Shown in pieces: positions 52,352-64,000 of a stretch of DNA of 64,000 nt. Location: contig OZ018329.1 of NCBI GenBank assembly GCA_963969495.1, forward strand, positions 142,828,021 through 142,892,020, written 5' to 3'. Within the stretch, counting starts at the first letter, position 1. Every line of letters begins with the position of its first letter. The translations under genes and the position numbers were made by a program. Under the pieces are notes generated by a model. It was not told where the DNA came from, searched no databases, and worked only from the letters and a program-made list of their open reading frames with translations. The DNA is from Ceratothoa steindachneri (taxonomy: Eukaryota > Arthropoda > Malacostraca > Isopoda > Cymothoidae).

Positions 52352-54239
52352 TAAAAACAATTATTTTTTAGTATAAACAATGTTTTTTCTTGGGAAAATA
52401 AAAATAGTGCTTTATTTTAGGCTATTAGAATTGTATAATATTGTATTAAATATTATTATTAAGGTAATTTTAAAATAGGAGCTTCATCCCCATACCCCCG
52501 AGTTAATTGTGAGGAGTTGCTTCCTCACCTCCCTCAATTAATACCTCGTAATATTCCTAAATCGAAAGCCTAACATTAGACTCGAATTCAAAGAGCGATT
52601 GCTAAATGTCGTATGGCCTCTTGCTTTTGTACAGCGTTCTTTGATTTCAAACATAAAAGCCTCACCAGCTAACGCTAATTAAATAAATTATATTTTCTAT
52701 TAAATTTATTAATATGAAATGTACACATCCTATTTGAATTCAGAAAAAAATTAACTTCATAAAGATATATAATACACTATATTGTGATTCAAAATTCACA
52801 ATGCTATGGAATTCGATGCTCTTTCTTTTCTTTGTTGCAACAAACCATCCAAGCCTTAATCGGATTAGCCCATTGTGAGGGAAATCTCACTTGAAGAGTT
52901 AAAATCACTCTTTTAATTCCACTAGAAGCTTTGACTACCCAATAGTCTACTTATGCCTACATTTCTTTTGCCAAGTTCATTCTTTGAGCAACATATTTAT
53001 TAGATTTCAGGTCAACACAATGCCTAATAAATCGATAGCAGATAAAAATTAATTACGCACAAGCACAGTAAATGAGGTTACTAAGAATTCGTGTGAGTAT
53101 ATTTCTTCCTGTCGCTCACAACTTGATGTATATTAAAGACCGTCTCGCACTATGTAATACATAAGTCAAAGTCTGTCTCATGGTAAATGGGTAAGCGGTG
53201 ATTCCTCGATTGAGGTATGGCTATATTTATCATCTACTCAATCTCTTGTGGTTATTATTATCGTTTCGATTAAAAGGGAGAGTTCATTGTGGCAGCTAAA
53301 TTCAACCAAAAGAAATTAATATATTTTTGCGAAGTAGTGAGCTAAAGCCGCTACCTCTCCTACAAAGATTGTTGCCAGGTCTACTCACAAATTTAACCCG
53401 TAGGGAAAATAAAATATGGAGGCACCAATGGCACTGTTTTATGCTGATAAAACCTATTTGCTTTCTTTCATTTAACTGCAGCTTGCAATGCCTGGTGATG
53501 ACGTTTAATATATACTCTTTTACCAGGGTAATTTTTATTGGATTTTCTGCTTTATTGAAAATAAATAATTTGACAATATTAAATAGGTATAATATTTTAG
53601 AAGTGCTACTTGTTATTTAATCACTTTTAATACACTGAATTTATTAGCTTCACGTTAAGTACTGTAGATGATATGCAAGGCGAGAATTATGCTTTCTATC
53701 GTAAGTGTCGTGAATTACATGATAGAGGAAAGTAGGCTTGGACGTTCTTTACTCTCGACGATGAAATAAGGACTGGAATGGTGAATTGCATCTTTGCCCT
53801 TGAAATTCAGATCACCGTTACCATGAATATCTACGAGAAAGTTGGAGGTCTTGGAGGAAGATTAAGTTTTTCGGCAATTAGGGGAAGTATGAGCTCTAAA
53901 ATCTGAAGTGCTCTAACGTGACTTGGGTAAATATTTCTGCTCTTGAGAAACTTAATTTATTCCTACACAAATTGGACGTTTCTGAAGGGTTCCTCTTTTA
54001 GAGATTAGTTTCTTTTTGCTGCAAATCTATTCCGGGGCAAAGGGAAGGAAAATTATGATCGCCCTCATATGGGGGCTGCCATCAAGGGCAAATTCTGCCG
54101 TATTAATAAACTTTAACCTATTAATAAGCTACATTATAAAAAACGAAAATAATAGACGAAACAAAATCAAACAAACAAAATCAAAACCAAACAAAGAGGC
54201 CAAAAATAGAAACAAAACAAAAGCATGATGAAAAAGAAA
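52349..54239. other. AT-rich stretch, nothing recognised
   Basis: Open frames at plus 53327-53620 and 54016-54228 have no motifs. The A/C-rich end of the latter (54140-54230) is low complexity. Confidence 0.45.
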
Positions 54240-55580
54240 AAAGCACGTTCCGGTGTTCTAGTTAGGGCCACTTCCACGACGCCATAGCATGCGACCACCA
54301 GCTAAAATAGTCAAATTACATGGAGACGCACTTCAGACTCCTCCAAGAAGTAAATAAGTCCATAAGTATTTGTGCACGAATCCGTTTAAAGTAAAAGCAA
54401 CAAGCTGTAGCAACCTCAAACGTCCTGTAACGGAGACAGATAACGGGCTAAGAGATCACCAGACTGGAACATTCTATAAGAATCTGCCAGAGAGTATAGA
54501 GTACAATGCACTCCTAGGCCTTTGGTGGCTCTATCTAATGGCGATTCGTCCCGCAAGTGTGCCCAATAAAGGGACCTGAAGTCTACGAGGCTTTGGGAGT
54601 AGGTCGGCGTCAACAGTCTCGTCGCTATAGCACTGGCTTCTTTGCAAGCCAGTCATGATGGTTAATATGATTCCTGCTATGTAGCAATTGTGAAGAAGAG
54701 GGAAACGCTGGATGAGTAGCCCAGTCCTCACGGAATCTTTGATGTCACCGATGCCACTAAATAGGGGATGCGGAGATTCAAATTCTCTTCGAGCACTTAG
54801 GGCACTTTGTCAGTAGCTAAATATCATAATCCTTTTTTCGAAGAGGGCACAGCGCAATATATCCTTTCTTGCGCGTTGTAGTGCAACCATCTGACCCGTT
54901 AAGACAGTCGCATTGCTTCTTAGGTCACCGGTGAGTTCAAACATAGAGGATACGGCGTGAAAGACAACACTCTCCTGGGACTTGGAGCCATCCGTGTATA
55001 CTAACAAGCATGACTCCATCGTGACACGAAGTGTAGTCCGAAAAGTTATATCGCCGTACTCGTGACGCTGTTACATATCAGGGAGAACAGGCGTAGTGAC
55101 AAAGAGTCAAAGGTGTTAAATTCTAGCGTTGCATTTTAGGAAAGAACTAGAGGCACAAACAAGACGAGAGCTACGCCTAACTCTCGAAAGTTTCGTAACC
55201 TTAACTACCTCGTGATTATGGATTGTCTCGTCCACATAGGAACCGTCAAGATTAGCCTTAGATGCAATTAGAAGCTTTGGCGAGTGAGGTAGACCCCGGG
55301 TGGCGCGTAGCAGCAATGTGTGCAGCGCAGTGCAAGTTGCATCTCACAGGCATCGACAGGTAGGATCTCAATGGGAGAAAAGCTAAAAAAGCTGATTGGC
55401 AGATAAAACTCGTATCTGTTTTCAAGCTTCGAAAGCACAAATGATAAGTAGAAAACAAATACAGTAGCCCTATCTACAACCATAGTACTGAACAGCAGGA
55501 AAGGAAGAATCTCTATGGAACTGGTATAAGAAACCCTAAGGCTGCGAATATGGGCTTGCCAGGTGTCGTAGGTTAGCCGA
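54240..55580 (-). pseudogene. I-like element: RT thumb and RNase H remnants
   Basis: Reading the minus strand from 55580, [20 protein letters not shown], then VDRATVFVFYLSFVLSKLEN and MQLALRCT correspond to the RT thumb of I/Nimb-type elements (HIRSLK......LK.L......G.DR..L...Y..LV.S.LDY). At 55019-54810, LLVYTDGSKSQESVVFHAV and then TGQMVALQRARKDIL match the RNase H fold. The first Asp (YTDGS) is kept, but the TAE glutamate reads TGQ and the later D block is lost. Downstream to 54240 only weak remnants remain. It continues the ORF2 found at 57000-58500 after an interruption. Confidence 0.8.
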
Positions 55581-55590
55581 GCTTATATAT

Positions 55591-55593
<3 letters not shown>

Positions 55594-55677
<84 letters not shown>

Positions 55678-55689
55678 TATATATATATA
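55594..55689. repeat. (TA)n microsatellite at edge of inverted LTR-like repeat
   Basis: About 96 bases of AT alternation with one G interruption near 55676. It directly abuts the 3' end of LTR-like repeat copy 2. Confidence 0.97.
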
Positions 55690-56917
55690 AATTTATTTGT
55701 TTTATTAATTTTTAATAAACCAAATAAACTTTGACATAAGGCGTGGGTTCGTGCCTCGGTGATCGCTTGAGGATCGGTCTCTAAGAGGGCTAATCTTTAT
55801 CTTTATTATAGTCAATGAGTAAATGGGGTTTCTTTCTTGACTTTATTAAATACTGCCACTTCAACTCGTTCGGGGATAATTAAAACAGTGCATTTACTAA
55901 AGAAAAATAGACTTTAATGAACATAAACCATCTCACTAAATAACATAAAACAAATACAGATCTAATACACTTAAAAAAAGAAAATAGGATTACTGGGTGA
56001 GCTCTCACAGCTTGCTTCGAGATAAAATTTTACGGGCGTAACAATTCTTACGTTAATATCGTTGTGTTTGGCCAGACATCCATTAAACTAATTATTATGC
56101 ATGGGGACATAAACAACAGAATTATTGTTTACACACATAAGGTAATGGAAATTAAATACTCGCGACGAGTTACACTATCCTCAGGGGTTTTATGATCGGA
56201 GTTGGAGGATGGTTCGCTAGATGGCGTTCGTCAACTTTTTTGGCGAGTTTACGGGTGACGTCACGAGGAGCCTTGTCTAGAGTCGACTTCATGCTGAAAC
56301 TCAGCCCTTCCACTTCCAAGAGATGCAATCGTTGTCTTCTTTATATTTTTTCTATCTAGTTGGGGTTTGTCCAACTCAGATAAAGTAAGATTTACAGTCC
56401 TCAAACTGGCTAGCTTGATACTCAATTCCTTGGAGGCTCGAGCGGCGCCGAGATTCCTTGGTACGATCTGGTTTTGTACAAGGACTGCAAAGTTCTCCTT
56501 AATTTGCAGAAAACTTTCTACCGGTGATTTTTCTGTTTCCTTCTCAAACTCGAAACACCTCTTAACCGGCGACTTACTTGTCTCTTCCGTTAGAACGAAA
56601 AAAAGTCTCGCTTACTCGGGTCAACCTGTTATATACACCAATTACTCCCGCGGGGAGGAGGGGACTCGCAAGGTGAGACCTCCCGTTGGTCTTTTTGCGC
56701 TTTGCGTCTTGTGGCTCGGAGAGAGACTAATACGAGATCGGTAGTTTTCACTTTTGAATGGATTATTTATAAGTACACCCTCGAAGGGCCTGCCTTTTAA
56801 GCTGAGGTCAGGAATCAGTCTCGTATCATTTACCCTTTTGCCCGTCTCCTATGTTACCGGACAACATCGGAGGTGCAAAGCTAAACCCAGATGTCTTTTG
56901 TTATTATTTCCTTGGCC

Positions 56918-56920
<3 letters not shown>
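55689..56920 (-). mobile_element. LTR-like repeat, copy 2, inverted and TA-bounded
   Basis: The reverse complement aligns with 2465-3702 over its whole length, including the gag-like frame (56376-56600 region), the TATA-like ATATACACC... area near 56627-56640 and the terminal ATCGAGGCCAAGG. It sits inside the RT of an I-like element, separating the FLNG...-type block (57000-57050) from HIRSLR (55545). It therefore inserted after that element. It is bounded by (TA)n on both sides, as is copy 1. Confidence 0.72.

Positions 56921-56965
<45 letters not shown>
56921..56965. repeat. (TA)n microsatellite at other edge of inverted LTR-like repeat
   Basis: About 45 bases of AT alternation directly after the CTCGAT end of the repeat. 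Confidence 0.96.
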
Positions 56966-56966
<1 letters not shown>

Positions 56967-58700
56967 TAAACTCTTATTATACCTCTACACCAGGTAAGTG
57001 TCTCGAATCCACTACATTCAGGCAAACCCCGTTTAGGAACAAATCCGCATCGGTGGGAAGAGATGGGTATTGATAGAAGTGCACTTTCTTATCATTGGCC
57101 AAGAAAAAACACAGCTTTGCTAGTCGGGATATCAAAAGATGCAATTATATGCTAGTTGCAAGCTTCAAACTTGGCATCTCGGCCACAACAAAAGTCAACA
57201 AAAGGTCTTCCACGTAGAAGGTAGCAAGAACATCAGAACCGTTGATGCTCAGAGCAAAGCCTGACACCGAGGTAAATTCGCTGACGGAAGCTTTTTTCGT
57301 GTAGTTTGTGGACGGTTAGGTCTCTCCTTAATCCATGCGCTGATTTACGGTCTCGTGGAAATTGGGAAGCTTCACCTTTCCTCTTTTATGGAAAGGGTCT
57401 CCATGTTACTGTCTCTCCATGTAGTATTATATGCTTTTTCTAGATCGAAAATCATCGTTGCAAAATATTGTCTACGAAGGAAGGCCTCTAATATAGCATT
57501 TTCAAGCCGAAAGCATAGGAAGGTGAATGGAACTTGCGGAAGCCCCGCTGTTCCGAAGACATGTGGCCTCCACTGTCCAGGAAATTTAAAAATCTAAAAT
57601 GTGCAATTGCTTCATCAACTTACACATGTAGGAAGTAAGAGAAATTGGGAGGGAAACAGTCGGGATAGAGTGAACTCTTCCCAATTTGCGAAAGACGAAC
57701 ACAGTAGACATTCTCAGGAGTCAAGGGAAATGTCCTTTGTACATACAGATCATTTTGAACAAATCTGACAGAAAGGCCATGCCTTGCTCATCCAGGTTTG
57801 AAGCATAGCATACGGGTATCTTCCGGCCCAGGGGTGGTGCCCGCCTACTAAGCGAGAACGGAACACAACTCACACAATGTAAACCGGCCGTTGAAGGGTT
57901 TTCCATTTCCGAAAGTAAAGTCCAGTTGGCGGCCTTTCGAAACATCACGACGCGCTAGAGAATGCAGAGAAAGCGGTCGCGAAAGACTCCGCCACGGACG
58001 CGAAGTCCTTGATTGCCGTCTCATTCTCCTGAAGAATGAGGGAGGGGCTGTGAAAAATTGCCTCACATCCTTTGCACTCGCTTCCGCACATTTCCAAAAG
58101 GGGTCTTTCCGTCCATTTAAAACACATATGCGCGCCAAGAAGAGAGGCGGGAGTTTTTCGCGATAAACCTTAACATAGCTTTATCTCGACGCAATCTATT
58201 AACGCTGAATTCGTTCTGGCAGCGCTTATAGCGCAAGTATGAGCATTGTTTCTGTCTGAAGACCGTATCACATTCAGCTGAGCAACAAGAAAGCGGACGG
58301 CTTGCAAATCGACTTAAAATTCTAGGAATAGCAGTTTTCCCCGCGGTGATGAGGTTGTCGGTGAATAACTCAAAGTCATATTTAAGCGACATAAATTCCT
58401 CAACTTGGAAAGAAAATTTAATCATTTCCTGAAATGCCGACCACCTGGCTAGTTTGAAGCACCACACCGGTGGTTTATCTGGCGCTAACCGCTCAGAAAA
58501 TGATAGTTAAATAGAAATTGGTTACTTCAACACGAAAACATGCTCTGCATTCGTAGGGCAAAGGGAAAGATGGAGAAAAGAAAATGAACCAGTTCTCGGG
58601 CAGTGACGCGTAAACATACCCAAAATTAGAAGCCCTAATTAGGACAAATGGCCTTGGCAACCGTTTTACGATGCGCATGAAGATCGCCGGGTCGAAGTCT
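56966..58700 (-). pseudogene. I-like element: endonuclease end and RT
   Basis: On the minus strand, LSFSERLAPDKPPVWCFKLA (near 58490) then YDFELFTDNLITAGKTAIPR and DKAMLRFIAKNSRLSSW (58390-58130) form the endonuclease-RT linker typical of I-type elements. RT blocks follow: QGMAFLSDLFKMICMYKGHF (57800), GFRKFHSP (57535), TMIFDLEKAYNTTWRDS (57450) with the first catalytic Asp, KLPNFHETVNQR (57360) and FYVEDLLLTFVVAEMPSLKL (57210), where the normal YVDD is now YVED. DADLFLNGVCLNVVDSRHLP (57045-57000) is the last block before the inserted repeat. Many stops and shifts. The endonuclease N-terminus beyond 58560 is not readable. Confidence 0.82.
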
Positions 58701-58989
58701 GATAACGATGAAATATACTTAGAAAAACAGTATATTTACTGTCCAGGTATAATTGCAAATAGAATAGAATAACCTAGGTATTATGCCGGTTGTAAATCGC
58801 ACATCCGTTTTCCTATCCCCTATCTTGTGATGGGTTTGCCAAACTCTAATACCTCGAAGAGGTTGAGCGGCTACAGCTGGCACGCATCCAGCATGGTTTC
58901 CTGAGAACAAATAGCAAATGGGGAACGGCAGGAGACCAGTCTCCCATATTCTACATCAATTTCTTTGATAAAATATGCCTTTTATAGGG

Positions 58990-59345
58990 TCTTTCAACAA
59001 AGACGCTCAAGCTTTGTCAGTCGATAGTGGCCATGTTGTTAGAGCGACATCTGGCAACCTCAGTAGTACTTGGCAAGTCACGATGGAAGATTATAGAGAT
59101 GAACAGCGTGTACAAATCATCAAATGTTATTATCAAAATCAGTGCTCCCTTCGACAAACGTCCCGAACATTACGTGATTTCTATCCTCGCCACAATCGTC
59201 CTGCCGAGTCCACTGTTCGACGCTTGGTGGCCAAATTCGAGGTACCAAGGTCGATCAATAATCAGGCAACACCTGTAGGTCACCAAAATGCAAGGTATGC
59301 TGAAAACATCGCCCAGATATCTCGGACGCAAAACATGTAGTGACT
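58990..59345 (+). pseudogene. 5' end of a mariner/Tc1-type element with helix-turn-helix
   Basis: The methionine at 59083 begins MEDYRDEQRVQIIKCYYQNQ, then CSLRQTSRTLRDFYPRHNRP and STVRRLVAKFE, ending NARYAENIAQISRTQ before a stop. This matches the N-terminal helix-turn-helix domain (EQR..I...YY.N..S...T.R.LR..YGRHN.P...T...LV.KFE) found in a widespread arthropod mariner/Tc1-related group. Upstream GGGTCTTTCAACAAAGACGC (58996-59015) looks like the element terminus and leader. The catalytic DDE part is absent, so it is a truncated copy. Only the DNA-binding half is intact, and I see no evidence of domestication. Confidence 0.75.
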
Positions 59346-61829
59346 CATTGTCCGATACGCTGAATTTACCCTTGCGGGGGTAAGTAAATAGCCAATGAGA
59401 ACGCCATGATCATTCTCTTCCCGTCATCAATCACAAAATAGCCAAACTTTCCTAGTTTCTGCAGCCATTTCTTTGGAGTTCTAGTAATTACCTCTAAGAA
59501 ATATGCAGCCCGGCATTTATATCACTCTTGTAACATTGAATGAAAATGTTTTGTTAATTCCGGAGACCAAAGGTCAATACAAATGTTTAGTAGAAATTCT
59601 TTGTACTTTTTTGTAGTATTTGATTCCAAGGAAGCTTAATAAAGCGCATCTCTATGTCCATGTAGCTCGGAAGTAGTTTCCTAAACGCCTTTGGTCATAA
59701 AATTTGTTCGAACTCCTTTTTATCTCTTTTTTATGCGAAACCTCTCTTTCTTTACCTAACAAATAGTTAGGTGCTTATTGGATACTAGTTTAAGTATCCT
59801 TATGTCTAAATCATCACTAGGGGTTATGGTAGGGAGTTCTTATTTCCCTATATTAAAATTAAACTTTTTCATATCGAAGCAATATTTGATTTTTTCGAAT
59901 CTCATAAAATCCTTTTTACGGTCTATCAGCATTACCATTTTCATTTTATTTTTCATTAATAACTTTCTTATTGAGATTCACTTTTGTTCTCTCTGAGAAA
60001 GACCCCTTTAACTTTAATAATGAGTTTTAATTCAAATTTCCATTACGCCAAATTATCAGAATTCCTCCCTCCGATGCCCAAAGATCAAGAATGGTATATT
60101 TTCTACCAGAATGGGCTGCTATAGAACTAAGCGGAGCACAAGATTTTTTAAACCTCTAAAAAGTGTTGTGCAACGAAGGTATTATAAAATTAGAGAGACA
60201 AGTGTGGATGCATTAGCGAAACTCTACTATATTTAACCGGTATTTGGCTACATTTTAAAACTAATATTGGGTAGGGAAAGATCAAAAAGATTACAAGGAA
60301 CTTCAACTATACTCTAATTGAACATTGGTTAGTGCAGTTGTACTCTAGAAGAGTACAAATGAAGAGTACTTGTTTTTTATTGTATATATCTGTGGTCAAG
60401 CGATGATATAACGACAGCTTTGAGGGTGCCTTTTGTAGATCATGAGTCGTCGGGATATATTGATTGTTCGGGAGAATTTTGGAAGAGTAATGTTACAAAA
60501 TGCTTCCTTTTCTTCTTTGAGAAGCATATAACTATATTAATAGTATGATCCAGGACCATACAGTGATTCGTCCTGTGCAAATGGTAAGGATTAAAGGAAT
60601 TTAATATTGTGTATATCTTGATTGTTGTAAGGAAGTTCCAGCCGAGTGATGCGATTTGTGCGTGACAACTTAATAGATTCGTGAGGAAATACCTTTAAAC
60701 TAACTCGTTTACAAAGCATCAGATTGTATCTCCCGAGATCAAAAGGGGAAAGCATTTATTAGTCTATTAATGGTGAGTATGAAAACACCATTGGATTAAA
60801 TCGCATTAATGGATCTTTCTTCCTTTTATGTGTCTTAGCTGTATTTTTTATAAAGACAGTCATTTGGTACCTGAGCAAGGAGAGGCATTACCACAGTAGA
60901 GTACTTTGTCTCCCCAGCCAATAGTGTGTGATAATTGGTCTAGAAGAGTCTAAAGTTTTGCAGTCTTGCATTTTAATGAGAAGATATGGGAAAAACAAGA
61001 AGATATTTTTGAGGTGAAAGTCTATTGTAAGAAACGGTGCTATAAACTAAATTTAACACTCGGTTATAAAGAATAATATGGGGGAATTTCCGTCGTTAGT
61101 GTGGTTCATGGAAGAATATACATTTGTTTTGTGTATCTAACAGGAGGAAATAGCTATCTCAAACAATGGTCGAGTGGTTGAGTGCGAGTTGTACACTATA
61201 CAAGAATCGCATCCACGAGGTATATCTGGAGATTTTCTGGGTATAAAGATCGGCTGATATATCATTGGATCACGTTTACCGCCAGTTTGATTCCCAATGA
61301 AAAAGTATTGCTTTTAAGAACACTGCATTGTGGTACCTTCTGCTCCTAGATAACGGTCTCATACAATGTGGTTGCCACGCTAACTGAAAAGAGTCTTACT
61401 GCTATAAAATTAACGATGAGTGTAAAGAGTTGTTTAGTGAAACCAATTCTTTGAATTTTTTTAAAGATGACCTACTACTGGGTGGTTATGAACGCTGTCT
61501 CAATATAAAAAAACTACACACATGACTCTGTCGCTGCGAAAAAGATGTTGGATCATACACCTAAGAAGACTTTTCTCTTTGTTCTTGTTTCTATAGTATC
61601 AACAGGAGGACAGACGGTAGGCTTCTTTTTAAAACCTTACCCATAGAGTTATTCAGGTCTATGGAACGGTAGTTTGAAAAACTAGAGGGATTTTCACTTA
61701 ATTTTGGTGTGAAAATCCCTTAGGCTTCATGTTTACAGATTGAAATGCTCACTCCAGCAATTGGTTTGTCTTAGGAAGAAGGTCTGAAGAAAAATGCATA
61801 GGTAACGAAGCACTTTGTATGTGATTTTA
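59346..61829. other. AT-rich stretch, nothing recognised
   Basis: A 72-codon plus frame at 59778-59996 is hydrophobic low-complexity. No repeat or motif recognised. Confidence 0.45.
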
Positions 61830-62585
61830 TCAGGGATAGGCGCAGATGTGCGAAGTAATAGTGTTTCGTTGTTTACGAAAGGTACTGTTGGTCATAGGCA
61901 GCAAGTAGTTGTCCTGAGTTATAAAGTAGTTGAAATACCGTGAAGAGGAAAAGGTGATAAAACTATGGACGAGGTGGTCAGCAAGATTTTGGGAGTCGTA
62001 GATGATATCGTTATTCAAGTTGATCACAAAAGAGCGTAGTTTTGTGACGCATTGTAATGCACGTTGCTCCTTGTGTAGACGTACCCTCAAAGGGATATAA
62101 TATTTATTCTAGTGTTGTATCTCGTTTTGTTTCTTTGCTGGTTGTGTGGGCAAGAATCTGAACCAGCTCGATACGGTTACATGTTCTTTGGAGATGTGCG
62201 CACAATTAGATTCCCTTTGTTCTCCTCTTTTGTGCTGACTCTCAACTTTCAAAGGGGATACAAAAATGGAATTTGTCTAAGGTAAATGTGGCTGGGAGTA
62301 TGAAAATACCTGAATTTGACGCTGAATCGCTGATAGTGGAAGCAGTCATGTAATGATAGAATAGTACGGCTGAACAAGTTCTGTGTGTACAATTATTGAA
62401 TCTAGTGGAGATATGTCAGCTCTAGGTATATATCCAATAAAAGTGGTTGTTTCATGGAAGTGTTGCACAGATAGTTTAGGTATTAAATGTTTGGGGATGC
62501 GACGGCTATCATAAACTCTAGGGTGAAAGATGCAGAAGAAATCTATTAGGGCATTCGATGTGACCATTGGCAAGTCTAAAAACAA
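61830..62585 (-). pseudogene. possible non-LTR element linker region
   Basis: Two minus frames are close together. The upstream one (62585-62346) includes YIPRADISPLDSIIVHTELV, and the other (62090-61830) includes LRSFVINLNNDIIYDSQNLA followed by DHLVHSFITFSSSRYF. The pattern ...LK...G..I.DS..IAD.....F...FS is typical of the segment before the RT of non-LTR elements, and PRADISPLDSIIV faintly resembles an endonuclease end (SDH.I). No catalytic block was found. Treat as tentative. Confidence 0.3.
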
Positions 62586-62639
62586 TACTGACTCTAGAAG
62601 TATCCCCTTAGAATAATATTATTTCCCCACCTCCTAAGA

Positions 62640-63580
62640 TATTATTTTGGTTGAGAAAGCGAGCCGTTATTCCCCCACCCCTTCCGACCTCATCCTTTTT
62701 GGACTCGCCGCCAGGTTTTCGCGATATTCCCACCGAGGCTTTATACTAAAATTGGGGCTACCTTCCAACCTCCTCAATCTTCCCTCCATCCCCTACCCTG
62801 GTTGGGAGGTTACTTTGTAGGATTCGCCGTGAACCGCTTTATGGCTCCCGCCGCTGATCGCTTTCTTTAACACCTCACCGTAAGGAGACGCTCGGGTTGT
62901 CACGCTTGATAATGAGGGTTAGACAAGGTCTCAATCTCACTCCCTGTTTTGCAGAACTCCGGGTATATATGCACCCGCTCCCATATTACAAACAGATTTG
63001 GTTAGATTTGACTTCCCCGGAAGCAGTGAAATTCAACGAAGCTCTCTCTTAAGAAGTGAAGCCACTGAAGAGCTGTGCATCACCCCCGTATCTTTGGGTC
63101 ATGGAGAAGAGCCTCGTGATGCAACGTCAGCCTTTCTTATCTGTCTGTGCATCAAGGATTCAAGAAGCCGTCCTCCAAAGTTCTTTTGGTGACCTCTTAA
63201 GGACGAGAGGCCCGTTAGCTCGCTCTAGCCAAGTGTGGAGAAGTCATCTCCCCTCCTCCTTCGAAGTTCTTCCGGTGATCCCCTGAGGACAGGAGGCCAG
63301 CATCTCGCAAACACAAGTTCAAGAAAAGTACTCCAACCCGCTGCAGGTTTGTGGCTACCCTCTTGAGTAATCAAGGTCACTAAGGCCCCCTCAAAGTTTA
63401 CCTTAAATTACTCTCGCGTTTCAAAGGAAGTAAATTACTCATTCCCCTCAATCTCACATTATAACGATTCGCTAACTACGGTTATCAAATTAGAATTCTG
63501 AGCTTAAGTCCGTCTTATTTATGTACTCTTATATATATCCATATTTATTGTTGTGCCTTTTATTTAGTGTGTATTAAAAC
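62640..63580 (+). promoter_or_regulatory. LTR- or promoter-like region
   Basis: GC-richer than its flanks, with a TATA-like GGGTATATATGCACC at 62961-62975. A twice-repeated block follows (AAGTTCTTTTGGTGACCTCT at 63179 and GAAGTTCTTCCGGTGATCCC at 63260, each followed by (A)GGAC.(A)GAGGCC). An open frame at 62998-63192 starts shortly after the TATA-like box. The arrangement recalls the promoter and leader of an LTR element, but no second LTR is in the window. Confidence 0.35.
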
Positions 63581-63590
63581 TTATTTTTGT

Positions 63591-63735
63591 GCATTAGAAG
63601 ATAAGCTTTCCGCTTTTAGTATCTTTCTTTTGTAAATAGGAAGATATACTTCCCGCTTCAGTATCTCTCTTTTGTAAATAGGAAGATAAACTTTCCGCTT
63701 TGTAGTATTTCTCCTTCGTAAACAGAAAGCTAAAC
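63591..63735 (-). repeat. ~44-base tandem repeat, about 3.5 units
   Basis: Units share (T)AGGAAGATAAACTTTCCGC followed by TT.AGTATCTCTCTTTTGTAAA. The first unit starts TTAGAAGATAAGCTTTCCGC (~63595) and the last fades at CAGAAAGCTAAACTGCC (~63722). The minus-strand frame across it gives the repeated KREVYLPIYKRKIL-like peptide. Confidence 0.9.
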
Positions 63736-63840
63736 TGCCTACTATGCAGTACGATATCATGGGTCGGCGATACGTGGCTCCGTACAAAATAAATCTTGTT
63801 CTTGAAGTCCCCGTAGAGAAAAAGTAAAAATCGATGGCGT

Positions 63841-63999
63841 TTACTTGAAGTGACTTGCCCTCGATTTTTTTCCTCCTATGCCGGCTGTGAACTTTTCGGT
63901 GAGCTCAATTTTCTTGTACATTTCTTCCAAGTCAAAAAATTCGGAAACTTTAGACTTTGGACATAATAGGTGGTAAAAGTTAGGTAGAGTTAGGGAGAA
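63841..63999 (-). CDS. 3' end of an open frame running out of the window
   Basis: On the minus strand the frame is open from the window edge to TAA at 63841-63843. It reads LPNFYHLLCPKSKVSEFFDL near its start and EKFTAGIGGKKSRASHF before the stop, about 50 codons. It contains an amphipathic, Glu/Lys-rich segment and a basic tail. I do not recognise the protein. It could be the last exon of a gene or the end of an element ORF lying beyond the window. Openness over this length in a reasonably balanced composition is the only evidence. Confidence 0.3.
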   Translation of the reverse strand, partial: FSLTLPNFYHLLCPKSKVSEFFDLEEMYKKIELTEKFTAGIGGKKSRASHFK

Positions 64000-64000
64000 A

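Noticed and set aside
55725..55760. tRNA T-arm (GGGTTCGTGCC) in the LTR-like repeat
   Set aside because: No A-box, anticodon stem or acceptor pairing around it.
58719..58910. 63-codon minus frame upstream of the I-like linker as its endonuclease
   Set aside because: Position fits but no catalytic endonuclease motif could be read.

Overview
The window is non-bacterial. It is strongly AT-rich and carries long (TA)n microsatellites at ten places, frame-broken coding remnants and many eukaryotic transposable elements (Tc1, mariner, piggyBac, several non-LTR retrotransposon clades). I saw no rRNA gene, no functional tRNA gene, no CRISPR array, no bacterial-style operon and no intact host protein-coding gene. 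The mixture suggests an animal genome, most likely an AT-rich arthropod or other invertebrate. A copepod/crustacean is my guess from the look of the elements; the sequence does not prove it.

Layout. 1-849: 3' end of a jockey-like non-LTR element (family A), repeated at 22638-23446. 1116-2378: Tc1-like transposon with ~90 bp inverted repeats and a dead transposase. 2465-3702: LTR-like repeat bounded by (TA)n, present again in inverted orientation at 55689-56920. 4837-8800 (minus): broken jockey-like element (family E) with an ORF1 remnant carrying a PCNA-box-like motif and an ORF2 reverse transcriptase (RT). 9600-13560 (minus): longer jockey-like element (family B) with ORF1, endonuclease, RT and C-terminal parts. 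13602-14541: internally deleted mariner. 17960-23446 (plus): family A element split by a CR1-like element (19400-21903). 25450-28300 (minus): RT with a YLDD-type box and a C-terminal restriction-like nuclease domain. 28820-29096: CTT/CAT tract. 30633-31566: second mariner carrying the same deletion. 32218-32419 and 34257-34459: a dispersed direct repeat around a CR1-like RT fragment. 34503-35040: remnant of a recurrent invertebrate protein of unknown function. 37349-40104: piggyBac element with TTAA target duplication. 46580-47000: old RT fragment. 48200-51200: long broken ORF of an unnamed repeated family with a 221 bp internal duplication. 54240-58700 (minus): I-like element with endonuclease, RT and RNase H remnants, interrupted by the inverted LTR-like repeat. 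58990-59340: 5' end of a mariner/Tc1-type element with its helix-turn-helix. 62640-63740: LTR/promoter-like region with tandem repeats. 63841-64000: 3' end of an open frame leaving the window.

The elements do not form a pathway. What they give is a relative history: insertions nested in older elements, deletion derivatives that spread, microsatellites growing inside elements, and general decay. I did not find a convincing new cellular system. The items most worth checking are the shared-deletion mariner pair, the TA-bounded inverted repeat, the nuclease-bearing RT, the PCNA-box-like motif and the two unnamed conserved families at 34.5-35.0 kb and 48.2-51.2 kb. All family names rest on motifs read by eye; no database search was run.
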